Positions 7,827 through 16,800 of a stretch of 35,790 nt of DNA are shown here, piece after piece (positions within the stretch are counted from its first letter, which is position 1; each line of letters opens with the position of its first letter). The position numbers and the translations under genes are program-made. The notes beneath the pieces were generated by a model that was not told the DNA's origin, ran no database searches, and was given only the letters and a program-made list of their open reading frames with translations. The DNA comes from a virus. The stretch covers positions 4,791 to 40,580 of IMG/VR virus record IMGVR_UViG_3300030328_002396; one strand, given 5' to 3'.

Positions 7827-8996
7827 ATGGAAGAAAACAAAGAAGTAGTTGAAGAAACTACACAAGCAACTGAACAATCAGTTGAAGAAACTAAAAAACC
7901 AAACGTTAACGAAGATGGAGATTATGTCGTTAACTTAGACACACCAAAAGAAGATGAAGTTAAAGAAGATAACGCTGACGACAGCGGAGTGGTTGCAGAG
8001 TCTGAAAATGCCGAGCCCACAGAAAAACAAGAAGAAGTACAACCGGAAAAAGAAACACAAGAAGAAGCCCCAGTATTAGAAGAGATAACTGAAGAAGAGA
8101 CTCAAGAACAAGCGGAAGATTTAGCTGAGCAAGTTGAAGAGGCTATGACAGAGGCTCAAGAAACTGGTAAAGCAATACCTGAAAATTTACAAAAAGTTGT
8201 AGATTTTATGGAAGAAACTGGTGGTACATTAGAAGATTACGTTCGTCTTAATCAAGATTTTTCTAATTATGACGATATGACAGTACTAAGAGAGTACTAT
8301 AAACAAACTAAATCTCATTTGACATCTGAAGAAGTAGAGTTTTTAATTGAAGATTCTTTTTCGTATGACGAGGAAGTAGATGAAGAAAGAGATATTAAAA
8401 GAAAAAAATTAGCATTAAAAGAGCAAGTTGCCAGTGCTAAGGCCCATCTGGACGGGCAAAAGTCCAAATACTATGAAGAAATTAAAGCTGGGTCAAAGTT
8501 GACCAAAGAACAACAAAAAGCCGTAGATTTCTTTAATAGATATAACAAAGAGTCAGAAGAAACTAAAATAGTTGTAGATAATAACACCAAAGTTTTTGAA
8601 CAAAAAACAAACAATTTATTCAACGATAAGTTTAAAGGTTTTGAATACCAAGTCGGTGAAAAAAAGTTTAGATTTAATGTTAAAGATGTTGGTAAGGTAA
8701 AAACAACTCAAAGTGACTTATCTAATTTTATGACAAAGTTTGTCGATAAAAAGGGAGCGCTAGTGAATGCTAAAGAATATCATAAGTCATTATATACAGC
8801 TATGAATGCTGACGCAATTGCCAATCATTTCTACGAACAAGGAAAGGCTGACGCAACTAAAGAAACTATTGCAAAAGCCAAAAATATAAATATGGATCCA
8901 AGAGGAGCTCATAAAGAAATTGTTTCTAATGGAATGAAGGTAAAAGTATTAGGAGACAACTCTTCTGATTTTAAGTTTAAAATTAAAAATAAATAA
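7827..8996 (+). CDS. Acidic scaffold-like protein
   Basis: The 389-residue product sits between portal and capsid genes, where assembly scaffolds are encoded. Residues 1-115 are very rich in Glu, Thr, Gln and Pro with hardly any aromatic residue, consistent with disorder. From about 116 to 260 the chain becomes charged helices (FMEETGGTLEDYVRLNQDF, then KKLALKEQVASAKAHLDGQK). The C-terminal 120 residues are basic (KFDKKGAL-type segments, ending SSDFKFKIKNK), as in scaffolds that bind the capsid shell with a basic tail. Known scaffolds guide procapsid assembly and then leave. The start lies behind a leader of only A and T. No protease gene was seen nearby. Confidence 0.72.
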   Translation: MEENKEVVEETTQATEQSVEETKKPNVNEDGDYVVNLDTPKEDEVKEDNADDSGVVAESENAEPTEKQEEVQPEKETQEEAPVLEEITEEETQEQAEDLAEQVEEAMTEAQETGKAIPENLQKVVDFMEETGGTLEDYVRLNQDFSNYDDMTVLREYYKQTKSHLTSEEVEFLIEDSFSYDEEVDEERDIKRKKLALKEQVASAKAHLDGQKSKYYEEIKAGSKLTKEQQKAVDFFNRYNKESEETKIVVDNNTKVFEQKTNNLFNDKFKGFEYQVGEKKFRFNVKDVGKVKTTQSDLSNFMTKFVDKKGALVNAKEYHKSLYTAMNADAIANHFYEQGKADATKETIAKAKNINMDPRGAHKEIVSNGMKVKVLGDNSSDFKFKIKNK

Positions 8997-9016
8997 CAAT
9001 TTAAAATTACAAAATT

Positions 9017-10537
9017 ATGGCAATTACAGGTGGAACTAATTTGAATAGTGTTCCAGCTCCAATAAAGCAAACACTATCTACAAATTACCTAGACCTCAAC
9101 AGCTCGTCTGGATGGGGACAACAATATGTACCAGACCTAATGGAGAAAGAAGCTGAAGTATTCGGACAAAGAACTATTTCAGGTTTCTTAGCTCAAGTAG
9201 GTGCTGAAGAAGCGATGACTGCTGACCAAGTTATTTGGTCTGAGCAAGGTCGTTTACATTTATCTTATTTATGTGATATCGATAGTACTGCTTCTACTAC
9301 TCCGGTTGTTACAATACAATCTGATATTGATGGAAATAATTACGCTGAAGCTGGTATTTCAGTAACACACGGTGTTAAGTTAAACGATACTGTTATTATA
9401 TCGAATGCTAATGGTGTTTACAAAGGTTTAGTAACAGGTTTTGCTGGTACTAATGATTGTGACGTTACTGTAGCTATATATGACGGTAGCACAGTTGCTC
9501 AAAACACTACTAACAAAGGTACAACTTTAATGGTTTACGGTTCTGAATATGCAAAAGGTATGGCTTACTATACTGCTGCTGGTACAGCTGCTGCTGACAC
9601 TAGAAAAGCTATTGAGCCAAAATTCAAAACTTTTTCTAACAAACCAATTATAATTAGAGATTACTACGAAATATCAGGATCTGATGCTTCTAAAATTGGT
9701 TGGGTTGAAGTAACTTCTGAAACTGGACAAAGTGGTTATCTTTGGTACTTAAAAGCTGAAGCTGATACAAGAGCTCGTTTTACTGATTACTTAGAAATGG
9801 CAATGTTAGAAGGTGAACTTGGTGATGACAACTCTCACAACTTTGGTGCTGGTGCTTCTGGTGCTGCTCAAGGTGTTGATACTTTCTTAGGAAACAGTTC
9901 TGGCGATACAGTTGGTACTGAAGGTTTATTTGCTGCTATCGAAGATAGAGGTAATACAACTTCTGGTGTAACTGGTGTTAATGCTGCTACTGATTTAGCT
10001 GAATTTGATGCTATTTTAGCTGAGTTTGACAAGCAAGGTGCTATTGAAGAAAATATGTTATTCGTAAACAGAGCTACGTCTCTTGCAATGGATGATATGT
10101 TAGCTTCTATGAATTCTTATGGTGCTGGTGGTACTTCTTACGGAGTATTCAACAACTCACAAGATATGGCACTTAATTTAGGTTTCTCTGGTTTCAGAAG
10201 AGGTTCTTATGACTTCTACAAGTCTGACATGAGATACTTAAATGACTTAGCTACTAGAGGTGGTGTAAACGCTACTGCTGGTGCTAACGCGATTAGAGGG
10301 GTTGTAATCCCTGCTGGTGTATCTTCTGTGTATGACCAACAATTAGGAAAGAACATGAAACGTCCTTTCTTACATGTTAGATACAGAGCTTCACAAACTG
10401 ATAACAGACGAATGAAAACATGGACTACTGGTTCAGTTGGTGCTGCTACATCTGCTTTAGATGCAATGCAACTCCACATGCTTTCTGAAAGATGTTTAGT
10501 TACTCAAGGTGCTAACAATTTCATGTTAATGAAATAA
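9017..10537 (+). CDS. Major capsid protein
   Basis: The 506-residue product follows portal and scaffold. Its middle and C-terminal parts carry segments I associate with HK97-fold capsids of crAss-like and marine podoviruses: PIIIRDYYEISGSDASKIGW, SGYLWYLKAEADTRARFTDY and NMKRPFLHVRYRASQTDNRR. Residues about 92-178 look like an inserted small beta domain (TPVVTIQSDIDG through VYGSEYAKG). Gly, Ala, Thr and Ser codons end mostly in T, a stronger bias than in the neighbours and suggestive of high expression. A strong terminator hairpin begins 14 bases after the stop. It assembles into the head shell around the portal. Confidence 0.85.
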   Translation: MAITGGTNLNSVPAPIKQTLSTNYLDLNSSSGWGQQYVPDLMEKEAEVFGQRTISGFLAQVGAEEAMTADQVIWSEQGRLHLSYLCDIDSTASTTPVVTIQSDIDGNNYAEAGISVTHGVKLNDTVIISNANGVYKGLVTGFAGTNDCDVTVAIYDGSTVAQNTTNKGTTLMVYGSEYAKGMAYYTAAGTAAADTRKAIEPKFKTFSNKPIIIRDYYEISGSDASKIGWVEVTSETGQSGYLWYLKAEADTRARFTDYLEMAMLEGELGDDNSHNFGAGASGAAQGVDTFLGNSSGDTVGTEGLFAAIEDRGNTTSGVTGVNAATDLAEFDAILAEFDKQGAIEENMLFVNRATSLAMDDMLASMNSYGAGGTSYGVFNNSQDMALNLGFSGFRRGSYDFYKSDMRYLNDLATRGGVNATAGANAIRGVVIPAGVSSVYDQQLGKNMKRPFLHVRYRASQTDNRRMKTWTTGSVGAATSALDAMQLHMLSERCLVTQGANNFMLMK

Positions 10538-10550
10538 GCAACTTATTATT

Positions 10551-10600
10551 AAAAGGAGGGCGGCATGCATGTAAACGCTCTCTGCCCTCCTTTTATTTTT
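10551..10600 (+). terminator. Intrinsic terminator after the capsid gene
   Basis: AAAAGGAGGGC (10551-10561) pairs perfectly with GCCCTCCTTTT (10584-10594), giving an 11-base-pair stem that can extend by G-T and G-C pairs, with a loop of about 18-22 bases containing GCATGCAT. It is followed by a T-rich run (tttattttttatt). It lies between the capsid stop and the next gene in the same direction, so it could lower expression of downstream tail genes relative to the capsid. Confidence 0.85.
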
Positions 10601-10625
10601 TATTAATTTTATTATATATTATATT

Positions 10626-11447
10626 ATGGCAAAAAAACAAGAAACAAAAAAAGAGGTAGAGGTACCTGTTGTTGAAACACCAGTTGTTGAAACACCAAAA
10701 CCTAAAAAAGTTGAACCTGCAAAAAAAGGATGGGAGATAAAAGATAGAATGTATTATCTAAAGGGCAATAAAAAACCTTTATCTAGAATGATTAGATCTG
10801 CTAATATTTACTATTTTGACGAAGAAAAAGGTTACGAAAGAGAACTTAAATACTGTCAAAATCAAAAAACTCCATTTGTTGACGAAATGGTAGGTGATCA
10901 AAGATTAGATCATATTATTTTTAGAAATGGTAATTTATTTGTAGAAAAAGAAAAAACAGTATTGCAGAAACTATTAAGTTTATATCACCCTAACAAAGAT
11001 CAAATATATTACGAGCACGAACCAAAAGTTGTAGCAGAAAATGAAATTGATGTTTTAGAAATGGAAGTTGAAGCGTTAAACGAAGCAATGAACATGGATA
11101 TTGACATGGCTGAAGCTATCATGAGGGTTGAAATAGGTTCTAGAGTGTCAGAGATGAGTTCTAAAGAACTTAAACGTGATTTATTATTATATGCTAAAAG
11201 AAACCCAGGGTTGTTTTTAGATTTAGTTAACGATGATAACGTTCAACTTAGAAACTTTGGTATTAAAGCTACAGAGTTAGGTATATTAAAATTATCTTCT
11301 GATCAAAGAACTTTTTCATGGGGTTCTAACAACAGAAAATTAATGAACGTACCTTTTGATGAGCATCCATATTCAGCTTTAGCCGCTTGGTTTAAAACTG
11401 ATGAAGGTATGGAAATATATGCAAATATAGAAAAACAATTAAAGTAA
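10626..11447 (+). CDS. Conserved-looking virion-module protein of unknown function
   Basis: The 273-residue product starts with a Lys/Glu/Pro/Val-rich linker (residues 1-38) that contains a perfect PVVET duplication (15-base repeats at 10665-10679 and 10680-10694, differing at one base). The folded part begins at WEIKDRMYYLKGNKKPLSRM (about 37-56). A central acidic helical region (EIDVLEMEVEALNEAMNMDI) and a C-terminal part with NPGLFLDLVNDDNVQLRNFG and DQRTFSWGSNNRKLMNVPFD follow. I recall similar proteins directly after the capsid gene in uncultured marine phages, none with a known role. A head-completion or capsid-associated function is inferred from position. It begins after the terminator behind an A/T-only leader. 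Confidence 0.68.
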   Translation: MAKKQETKKEVEVPVVETPVVETPKPKKVEPAKKGWEIKDRMYYLKGNKKPLSRMIRSANIYYFDEEKGYERELKYCQNQKTPFVDEMVGDQRLDHIIFRNGNLFVEKEKTVLQKLLSLYHPNKDQIYYEHEPKVVAENEIDVLEMEVEALNEAMNMDIDMAEAIMRVEIGSRVSEMSSKELKRDLLLYAKRNPGLFLDLVNDDNVQLRNFGIKATELGILKLSSDQRTFSWGSNNRKLMNVPFDEHPYSALAAWFKTDEGMEIYANIEKQLK

Positions 11448-11460
11448 TCAAACTGTAGGA

Positions 11461-11484
11461 GCGGTCGCTCTACGGGGCGATCGC
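11461..11484 (+). promoter_or_regulatory. GC-rich intergenic hairpin
   Basis: GCGGTCGC (11461-11468) pairs with GCGATCGC (11477-11484) through eight pairs, one a G-T wobble, around the loop tctacggg. It is strikingly GC-rich in an AT-rich genome and occupies most of a 56-base gap. No T run follows, so it is not a classical terminator. It may protect or mark an mRNA end, or pause polymerase. Confidence 0.55.
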
Positions 11485-11503
11485 AAACTACAAAAAACAA
11501 ATT

Positions 11504-12262
11504 ATGGCAATAAGTATAGATACAGTATATCAAAAAGTATTAGCACTCGCTAACAAAGAACAAAGGGGCTACATAACTCCACAAGAGTTTAACTTATTTG
11601 CTGATCAAGCTCAAAAAGAAATATTTGAGCAATATTTTTATGACTTAAATCAATTTAGAAGAATACCGGGTAACAACACGGTTTATTCTGACATGATAAA
11701 CAATTTAGAAGAAAAAATAAGTTTATTTGAAAGGTTTGATCAATCTGCTACTGTGCTAGATGACGGTAGGGTTGATCTTTCTATGTTTCAGGACTTTTGG
11801 AGACTAACAATGGTTAGAGTTGATTATCAAGTTGAATCTGGTTATAAAGTTGCTGAGGAGATGCAATTAACAGAATTAAATAAATATAACGAATCACCAT
11901 TAGGGTTATTTTCAAAAAAACGACCAGTATATACAAGATACTCTGAATTATCAGATGATAAATCTAGATACTGGGATAGAGTGAGGGTTTATCCTAATCC
12001 ATCTACCGATGAAACTGTAGATAAAGTTTATATTAGTTATATAAGAACACCTCAAAAACCAAATTGGAATTATTTCATGGTAGAAGACAAACCGTTTTTT
12101 GCGAATGATACAAACTCTGAAGATTTTGAATTACACCCATCTGAAGAAAGCGAACTAGTATATAGAATATTAACACTAGCTGGTATATCAATAGAAAAAC
12201 CTCAACTTGTTCAAGCAGCTGTAAGTCTTGAAGGGGCTAAGGTACAACAAGAAAAACAATAA
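11504..12262 (+). CDS. Neck ring or head-tail adaptor-like protein
   Basis: The 252-residue product opens with IDTVYQKVLALANKEQRGYI followed by TPQEFNLFADQAQKEIFEQY, a helical segment I recall as a recurring signature of a neck/ring protein in marine and crAss-like phages. The middle (RVDLSMFQDFWRL...MVRVDYQV) is beta-rich, and the C-terminus (LHPSEESELVYRILTLAGIS...QAAVSLEGAKVQQEKQ) is helical. Proteins of this type stack under the portal and join head to tail. It lies four bases before a second neck protein with which it probably assembles. The GC-rich hairpin lies just upstream. Function is by position and remembered similarity, without a domain search. Confidence 0.65.
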   Translation: MAISIDTVYQKVLALANKEQRGYITPQEFNLFADQAQKEIFEQYFYDLNQFRRIPGNNTVYSDMINNLEEKISLFERFDQSATVLDDGRVDLSMFQDFWRLTMVRVDYQVESGYKVAEEMQLTELNKYNESPLGLFSKKRPVYTRYSELSDDKSRYWDRVRVYPNPSTDETVDKVYISYIRTPQKPNWNYFMVEDKPFFANDTNSEDFELHPSEESELVYRILTLAGISIEKPQLVQAAVSLEGAKVQQEKQ

Positions 12263-12266
12263 ATAA

Positions 12267-13874
12267 ATGGGATTACTAGACAATACAACACAACAAAATT
12301 ATTATGATAGTGGTGAATTTGGATCTTACCAGTTTACATCTTTAGACGATATTGTAAGTCAATTTCAAATTGCTTATGTTGGTGAAGATAAAATAATACC
12401 TAGAATAAAAAGAGCGGATATTGCTTTTCATGCAATGAGAGCATTGCAAGAGTTTTCATTTGATACTTTTAAATCTATAAAAGCTCAGGAAATAGTTTTA
12501 CCGCCCTCTCTTAAAATGATTCTTCCACATGATTATGTTAACTACACTCATGTTTCATGGGTAGATACAAAAGGTATAAAACATCCTCTTTATCCTACTA
12601 AACATACTTCAAACCCATTTTCAATACTTCAAGAAGATGATGGTACTTATGACTTTCAAGATGGGTTAGATTTAGTAACAGATCCTTCTTTTGATAAAGC
12701 AGTGCTTCCTATTCAGTGGAAAAAAACAGGAGTGCCACAAGTGGTAAAAAACGCAGCTACTTATCCAGATGTTTTAACTGCTGGGAATTATAGTTTTAAC
12801 TATGCTGGTGGTACTAAAGTGACGCCTTCAAGTGGTAGTTTAGAGTTTAGACACGCATCAACACCAGTAAAAAGATCAAATGTTAATAATTCTGGATCTG
12901 CACTTATTGATGGAAATGGTGTTGTATATTCTGGGCATATTTTAGGCGCATGGCATAGAATAGATGTTAGAAATATGGAGTTTCTAGATTTTGGAGCGAC
13001 TGTTAATGTTGCTGAATCAGCTACTAATCAAGACGCGGGAGAAGTTGTTGTTGCAATTCAAGAAAGACCAGGGCAAAACAATATAAAAGACAGGGGTACC
13101 AATTTTCAGGAAAACAAAGTTGGGTGGCTTAGTAGAAACCTTAGAGTTAAAGAACAATCTTTAGCGTATTTAGAATGGGGTTCTGCTGACGCTGGAACTG
13201 ACACTTTAAAAGAAGAAACCTTAGATGTTTCTCAATATGATTTTCTTTACTTTATGATAACAAGTAGAGTACAATTTCAAGGAGCTGCAAACTTTGCCGC
13301 TATACCACCTAACACACCGACGGCAAGTGGTCCTGTAAAAAACTTAATAAGATCAGTTACCTGCAAAAACAATGTTCCACCAGATAATTTACAACATAGA
13401 GATCCATTAGGAAAAGATTCTACTGCTTGGGATACTTATAAATCAAGTTCTAATAATACAAATGATTCTTATAGCTACGATCAAGAAAGGGGTTTACATT
13501 TGAACGAAGGTAGAAGATATGGTTTAACTCCAGAACATGCTCAAGAAAATGGTAGTTTTTATATTGATAATTTAAAAGGATATATTAACTTTAGTTCTGG
13601 TGTTAGTGGTAAAACTGTAATTCTGGATTATATAAGTGATAGTCTTGGGACTGATGGGGAAATGCAAGTACATAAATTTGCAGAAGAAGCTATGTATAAA
13701 TCAATATTATGTGATATTATGTCTGCTAGACCAAATGTTCCAGAATATGCAATAAGAAGATACAAGCAAGACAAAAAAGCCTCAAGAAGAAATGCTAAAC
13801 TAAGGTTATCAAATATAAAATTAAATGAAATAACTCAAATTTTAAGAAACAAATCTAAACAAATAAAATCGTAA
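12267..13874 (+). CDS. Neck/ring protein with an apparent jelly-roll insertion
   Basis: The 535-residue product has N- and C-terminal core segments of a neck protein: RIKRADIAFHAMRALQEFSF and LPHDYVNYTHVSWVDTKGI at the start, and SGKTVILDYISDSLGTDGEM followed by QVHKFAEEAMYKSI and LRLSNIKLNEITQILRNKSK at the end. In between, residues about 135-380 form a separate beta-rich block beginning DLVTDPSFDKAVLPIQWKKT, the usual opening style of carbohydrate-binding jelly rolls, and including AWHRIDVRNMEFLDFGATVN. Core and block join cleanly in frame. Related proteins I recall lack the block and are roughly 250-300 residues. It likely forms a ring below the portal, with the block exposed outside. Confidence 0.66.
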   Translation: MGLLDNTTQQNYYDSGEFGSYQFTSLDDIVSQFQIAYVGEDKIIPRIKRADIAFHAMRALQEFSFDTFKSIKAQEIVLPPSLKMILPHDYVNYTHVSWVDTKGIKHPLYPTKHTSNPFSILQEDDGTYDFQDGLDLVTDPSFDKAVLPIQWKKTGVPQVVKNAATYPDVLTAGNYSFNYAGGTKVTPSSGSLEFRHASTPVKRSNVNNSGSALIDGNGVVYSGHILGAWHRIDVRNMEFLDFGATVNVAESATNQDAGEVVVAIQERPGQNNIKDRGTNFQENKVGWLSRNLRVKEQSLAYLEWGSADAGTDTLKEETLDVSQYDFLYFMITSRVQFQGAANFAAIPPNTPTASGPVKNLIRSVTCKNNVPPDNLQHRDPLGKDSTAWDTYKSSSNNTNDSYSYDQERGLHLNEGRRYGLTPEHAQENGSFYIDNLKGYINFSSGVSGKTVILDYISDSLGTDGEMQVHKFAEEAMYKSILCDIMSARPNVPEYAIRRYKQDKKASRRNAKLRLSNIKLNEITQILRNKSKQIKS

Positions 13875-13877
13875 TAC

Positions 13878-16800
13878 ATGCCAGAGATTAAGCATAATTT
13901 TACCAGTGGTAAAATGAACAAGGATCTTGATGAGAGAATTGTTCCTAATGGAGAATATAGACATGCGGAAAACATTCAGGTGTCAACTTCGGATGGTGGA
14001 GAGGTTGGTACCATTCAGAATGTGTTAGGTAATTCTTTAATTGCTAACCAAGACTTTATTAGTGATCAAGCTTTTTGTGTGGCAAGTATTGCTGATGAGA
14101 AAAATGACAAGATATACTGGTTCGTTAAAGATGTCGGTAGTGAAGTAGAGTTTGATTCTCCTATTAGTGAAATTGAAAACTCACTCAACTGGTACAACCC
14201 GAATGATCCCGCTTGGTTTGGAGTTGCTCACGCATCATCTCCAGTTCCAAAAATTACAATTCAAACAATTGGTGATAATAGTTCTAACTCAAGTGTTATT
14301 GGTTATCCAGGTTATCGCACTGGTGATGATACTAGTGTGTTACAACTGATAGATGGTAAAAAATACGAAATAGAAATACAGTTTGGTGTTAATAATATTG
14401 GAGGAGCAGTATATCACACATCGGGAAATCCTGCACCAAACAAGGTTTTTATGGCGGGATATACCCCAGGAGATTCTGACTACAGACCATTAAACGACAA
14501 CTATTTGACTAACAGCGGTTCTATGAGCCCTAGTGGTAACACCAACATTTCTACAAATTTATTATATAAAAATACCTTTGTATTTGACGAAGCGTCTAAT
14601 AATGGCTCGCCTAACATGAGATTACAATTTGAGCTTGTAAACGGTCAGCATTTTTCCAAGACTTTAGAAATTCTATCAATATCATTTTTTGAATCACCAT
14701 CATCTTATATTTTAGAGTATGATGTAAAAACTGGTACTATAGAGCCAGTTGTTGTTGATCTTACTAATGATATTTTACAATTTGATTCTACTAATATTAT
14801 AACAGGTCTAAATATAATAGATGATATGCTATTTTGGACAGATGGTATTAATGAACCTAAAAAAATAAATATAACAAACTGTAAATTAGGAACTACTGAT
14901 TTCTCAACCGCAACAAAATTAGTTGTAAACAACACAGATATTAGAACTCTTCACTTAGATGACGTTACTGTCATAAAAAAAGCTCCAAAAATCCCTTTAA
15001 CATTAGAAAAAATAAAAACTAGAAATGCGTTAAGTACATATTCTGGTGTTGTTACTATATCTGATAGTGATTCTGTCTACAACAGTATACTAAACTCCAC
15101 ACAAGGAGATATTTTTGACTTCTCAAGTATAAGTGTTGGAGATAAATTTCAAACAATAATAGAAACAGATATAAATGGATCTAATGATTTTACTTTAGAT
15201 TGGAATACTGGAGACTCTGTTATATTAAAAAGATTTGATTCTCCTGGTGTACCTCCAACGACACCATTAGATTTAAATGCTAATTGGGACCTTAAAGGTT
15301 TTATAACAAATTGGTTTTACAATGAATTTTCTAATTCAGGTCATGACATTCCGTCCGCACATGTTGGGGTTGGGACTGGTTGGACTAGTTTAGGAAGTGG
15401 TGAATACGAGGTAACTGCTGGATCATCTAATCAAAAACTAGTCTATTACACTTATCACGCAGGTAGTGGAGAAGAGATAAAAGATGGTAGACATTACGAA
15501 ATATCTTTTGATTTAGATGTAAACTCAAACTCAGAACTAGAAGGTCGGTTGTGGATAAGATTATTTAATAGTGATACAGGCACAACTCAAGCTCTTTACG
15601 TTCAACATCCTTCCACAACTACTTATACTGCTAGTTTATCAGAGCCATTTGACGAATTATCGACTAGTGACGCTGGTACTTACTCTTTTGTTGTTAACGA
15701 CCAATATGGTGGGTTTTTTGTCAACGGTCCAGCTCAAGGTCAAAATTATCCAAACTCTATTGTGTTCGAAAATAAACCCGTTACAGTTAGCGGTACGACA
15801 TATAATTTTAAAGGAAAAATTAGCAATATAAATATAAGAAGAATTGATAGTACTCAAGCTAAAGTGGAAGTGCAAGTAACTAGTGTAAATGGAATTCCAC
15901 CGATCCCACTTGGAGGAGAGACGCAATTAGATTATTTAATTGATGTATCAAGACAAGCTAATATTTTATTTGAAAAGAAATTACCTAGATTTTCATATAG
16001 ATATAAATATCAAGACGGTGAATACTCTTCATTTGCGCCTTTTACAGATGTAGTTTTTTCACCTGGTGGTTTTTTATACAAGCCAACAGAAGGTTATAAT
16101 GTTGGTATGGAAAATCATATTAAAGAGATTACACTAGGTGGTGAAGGACAAAAATCAATAATGTATAACAAGCCTGACGATGTTGTTTCTGTAGATATAC
16201 TTTACAAAGAAGAAGGTTCACCCTCTGTTTATGTTGTAGATACTTTAAAAAATGACGAAAACGTTTATAAAATAAACAAAGAAACTATCAACGGTATTTT
16301 ACCTGACAATCAGTTGTTAAGACTTTGGGACAATGTGCCTATAAAGGCGTTGTCTCAAGAGGTTATTGGTAATAGAGTAATTTATGGTAACTACACTCAG
16401 AATTATAATTTATCTAGCACAAATAGTTCTTTAAATGATTATCTTTTAGACTTAGATGTAAATATAGATTCTAAAAACTCCGGAAATAACTTTGGTGAGT
16501 CATCAATTAAATCTGAGAGAGAATACCAATTAGGCGTTGTTTACACAGATAAATATGGTAGAGAAACGCCAGTTCTAACAAATTCACAATCTACAGTTAG
16601 ATTAGACAAGTCTTTTGCGGATGAGCAAAACTCATTTTTAGTTCAAATAAAAACAAATGGTCACCCTATTAACATGCAATATTTTAAGTTCTATGTTAAA
16701 GATACTTCAGGAGAATATTACAACATGGCTATGGATAGGTATTATGATGCTGAAGATGGTAATGTATGGTTAGCCTTTCCATCTGTTGATAGAAATAAAG

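Noticed and set aside
10665-10694. Two 15-base repeats as a possible regulatory or recombination repeat
   Set aside because: They lie in frame and encode PVVET twice in a flexible Pro/Val/Glu linker, which is a sufficient explanation.
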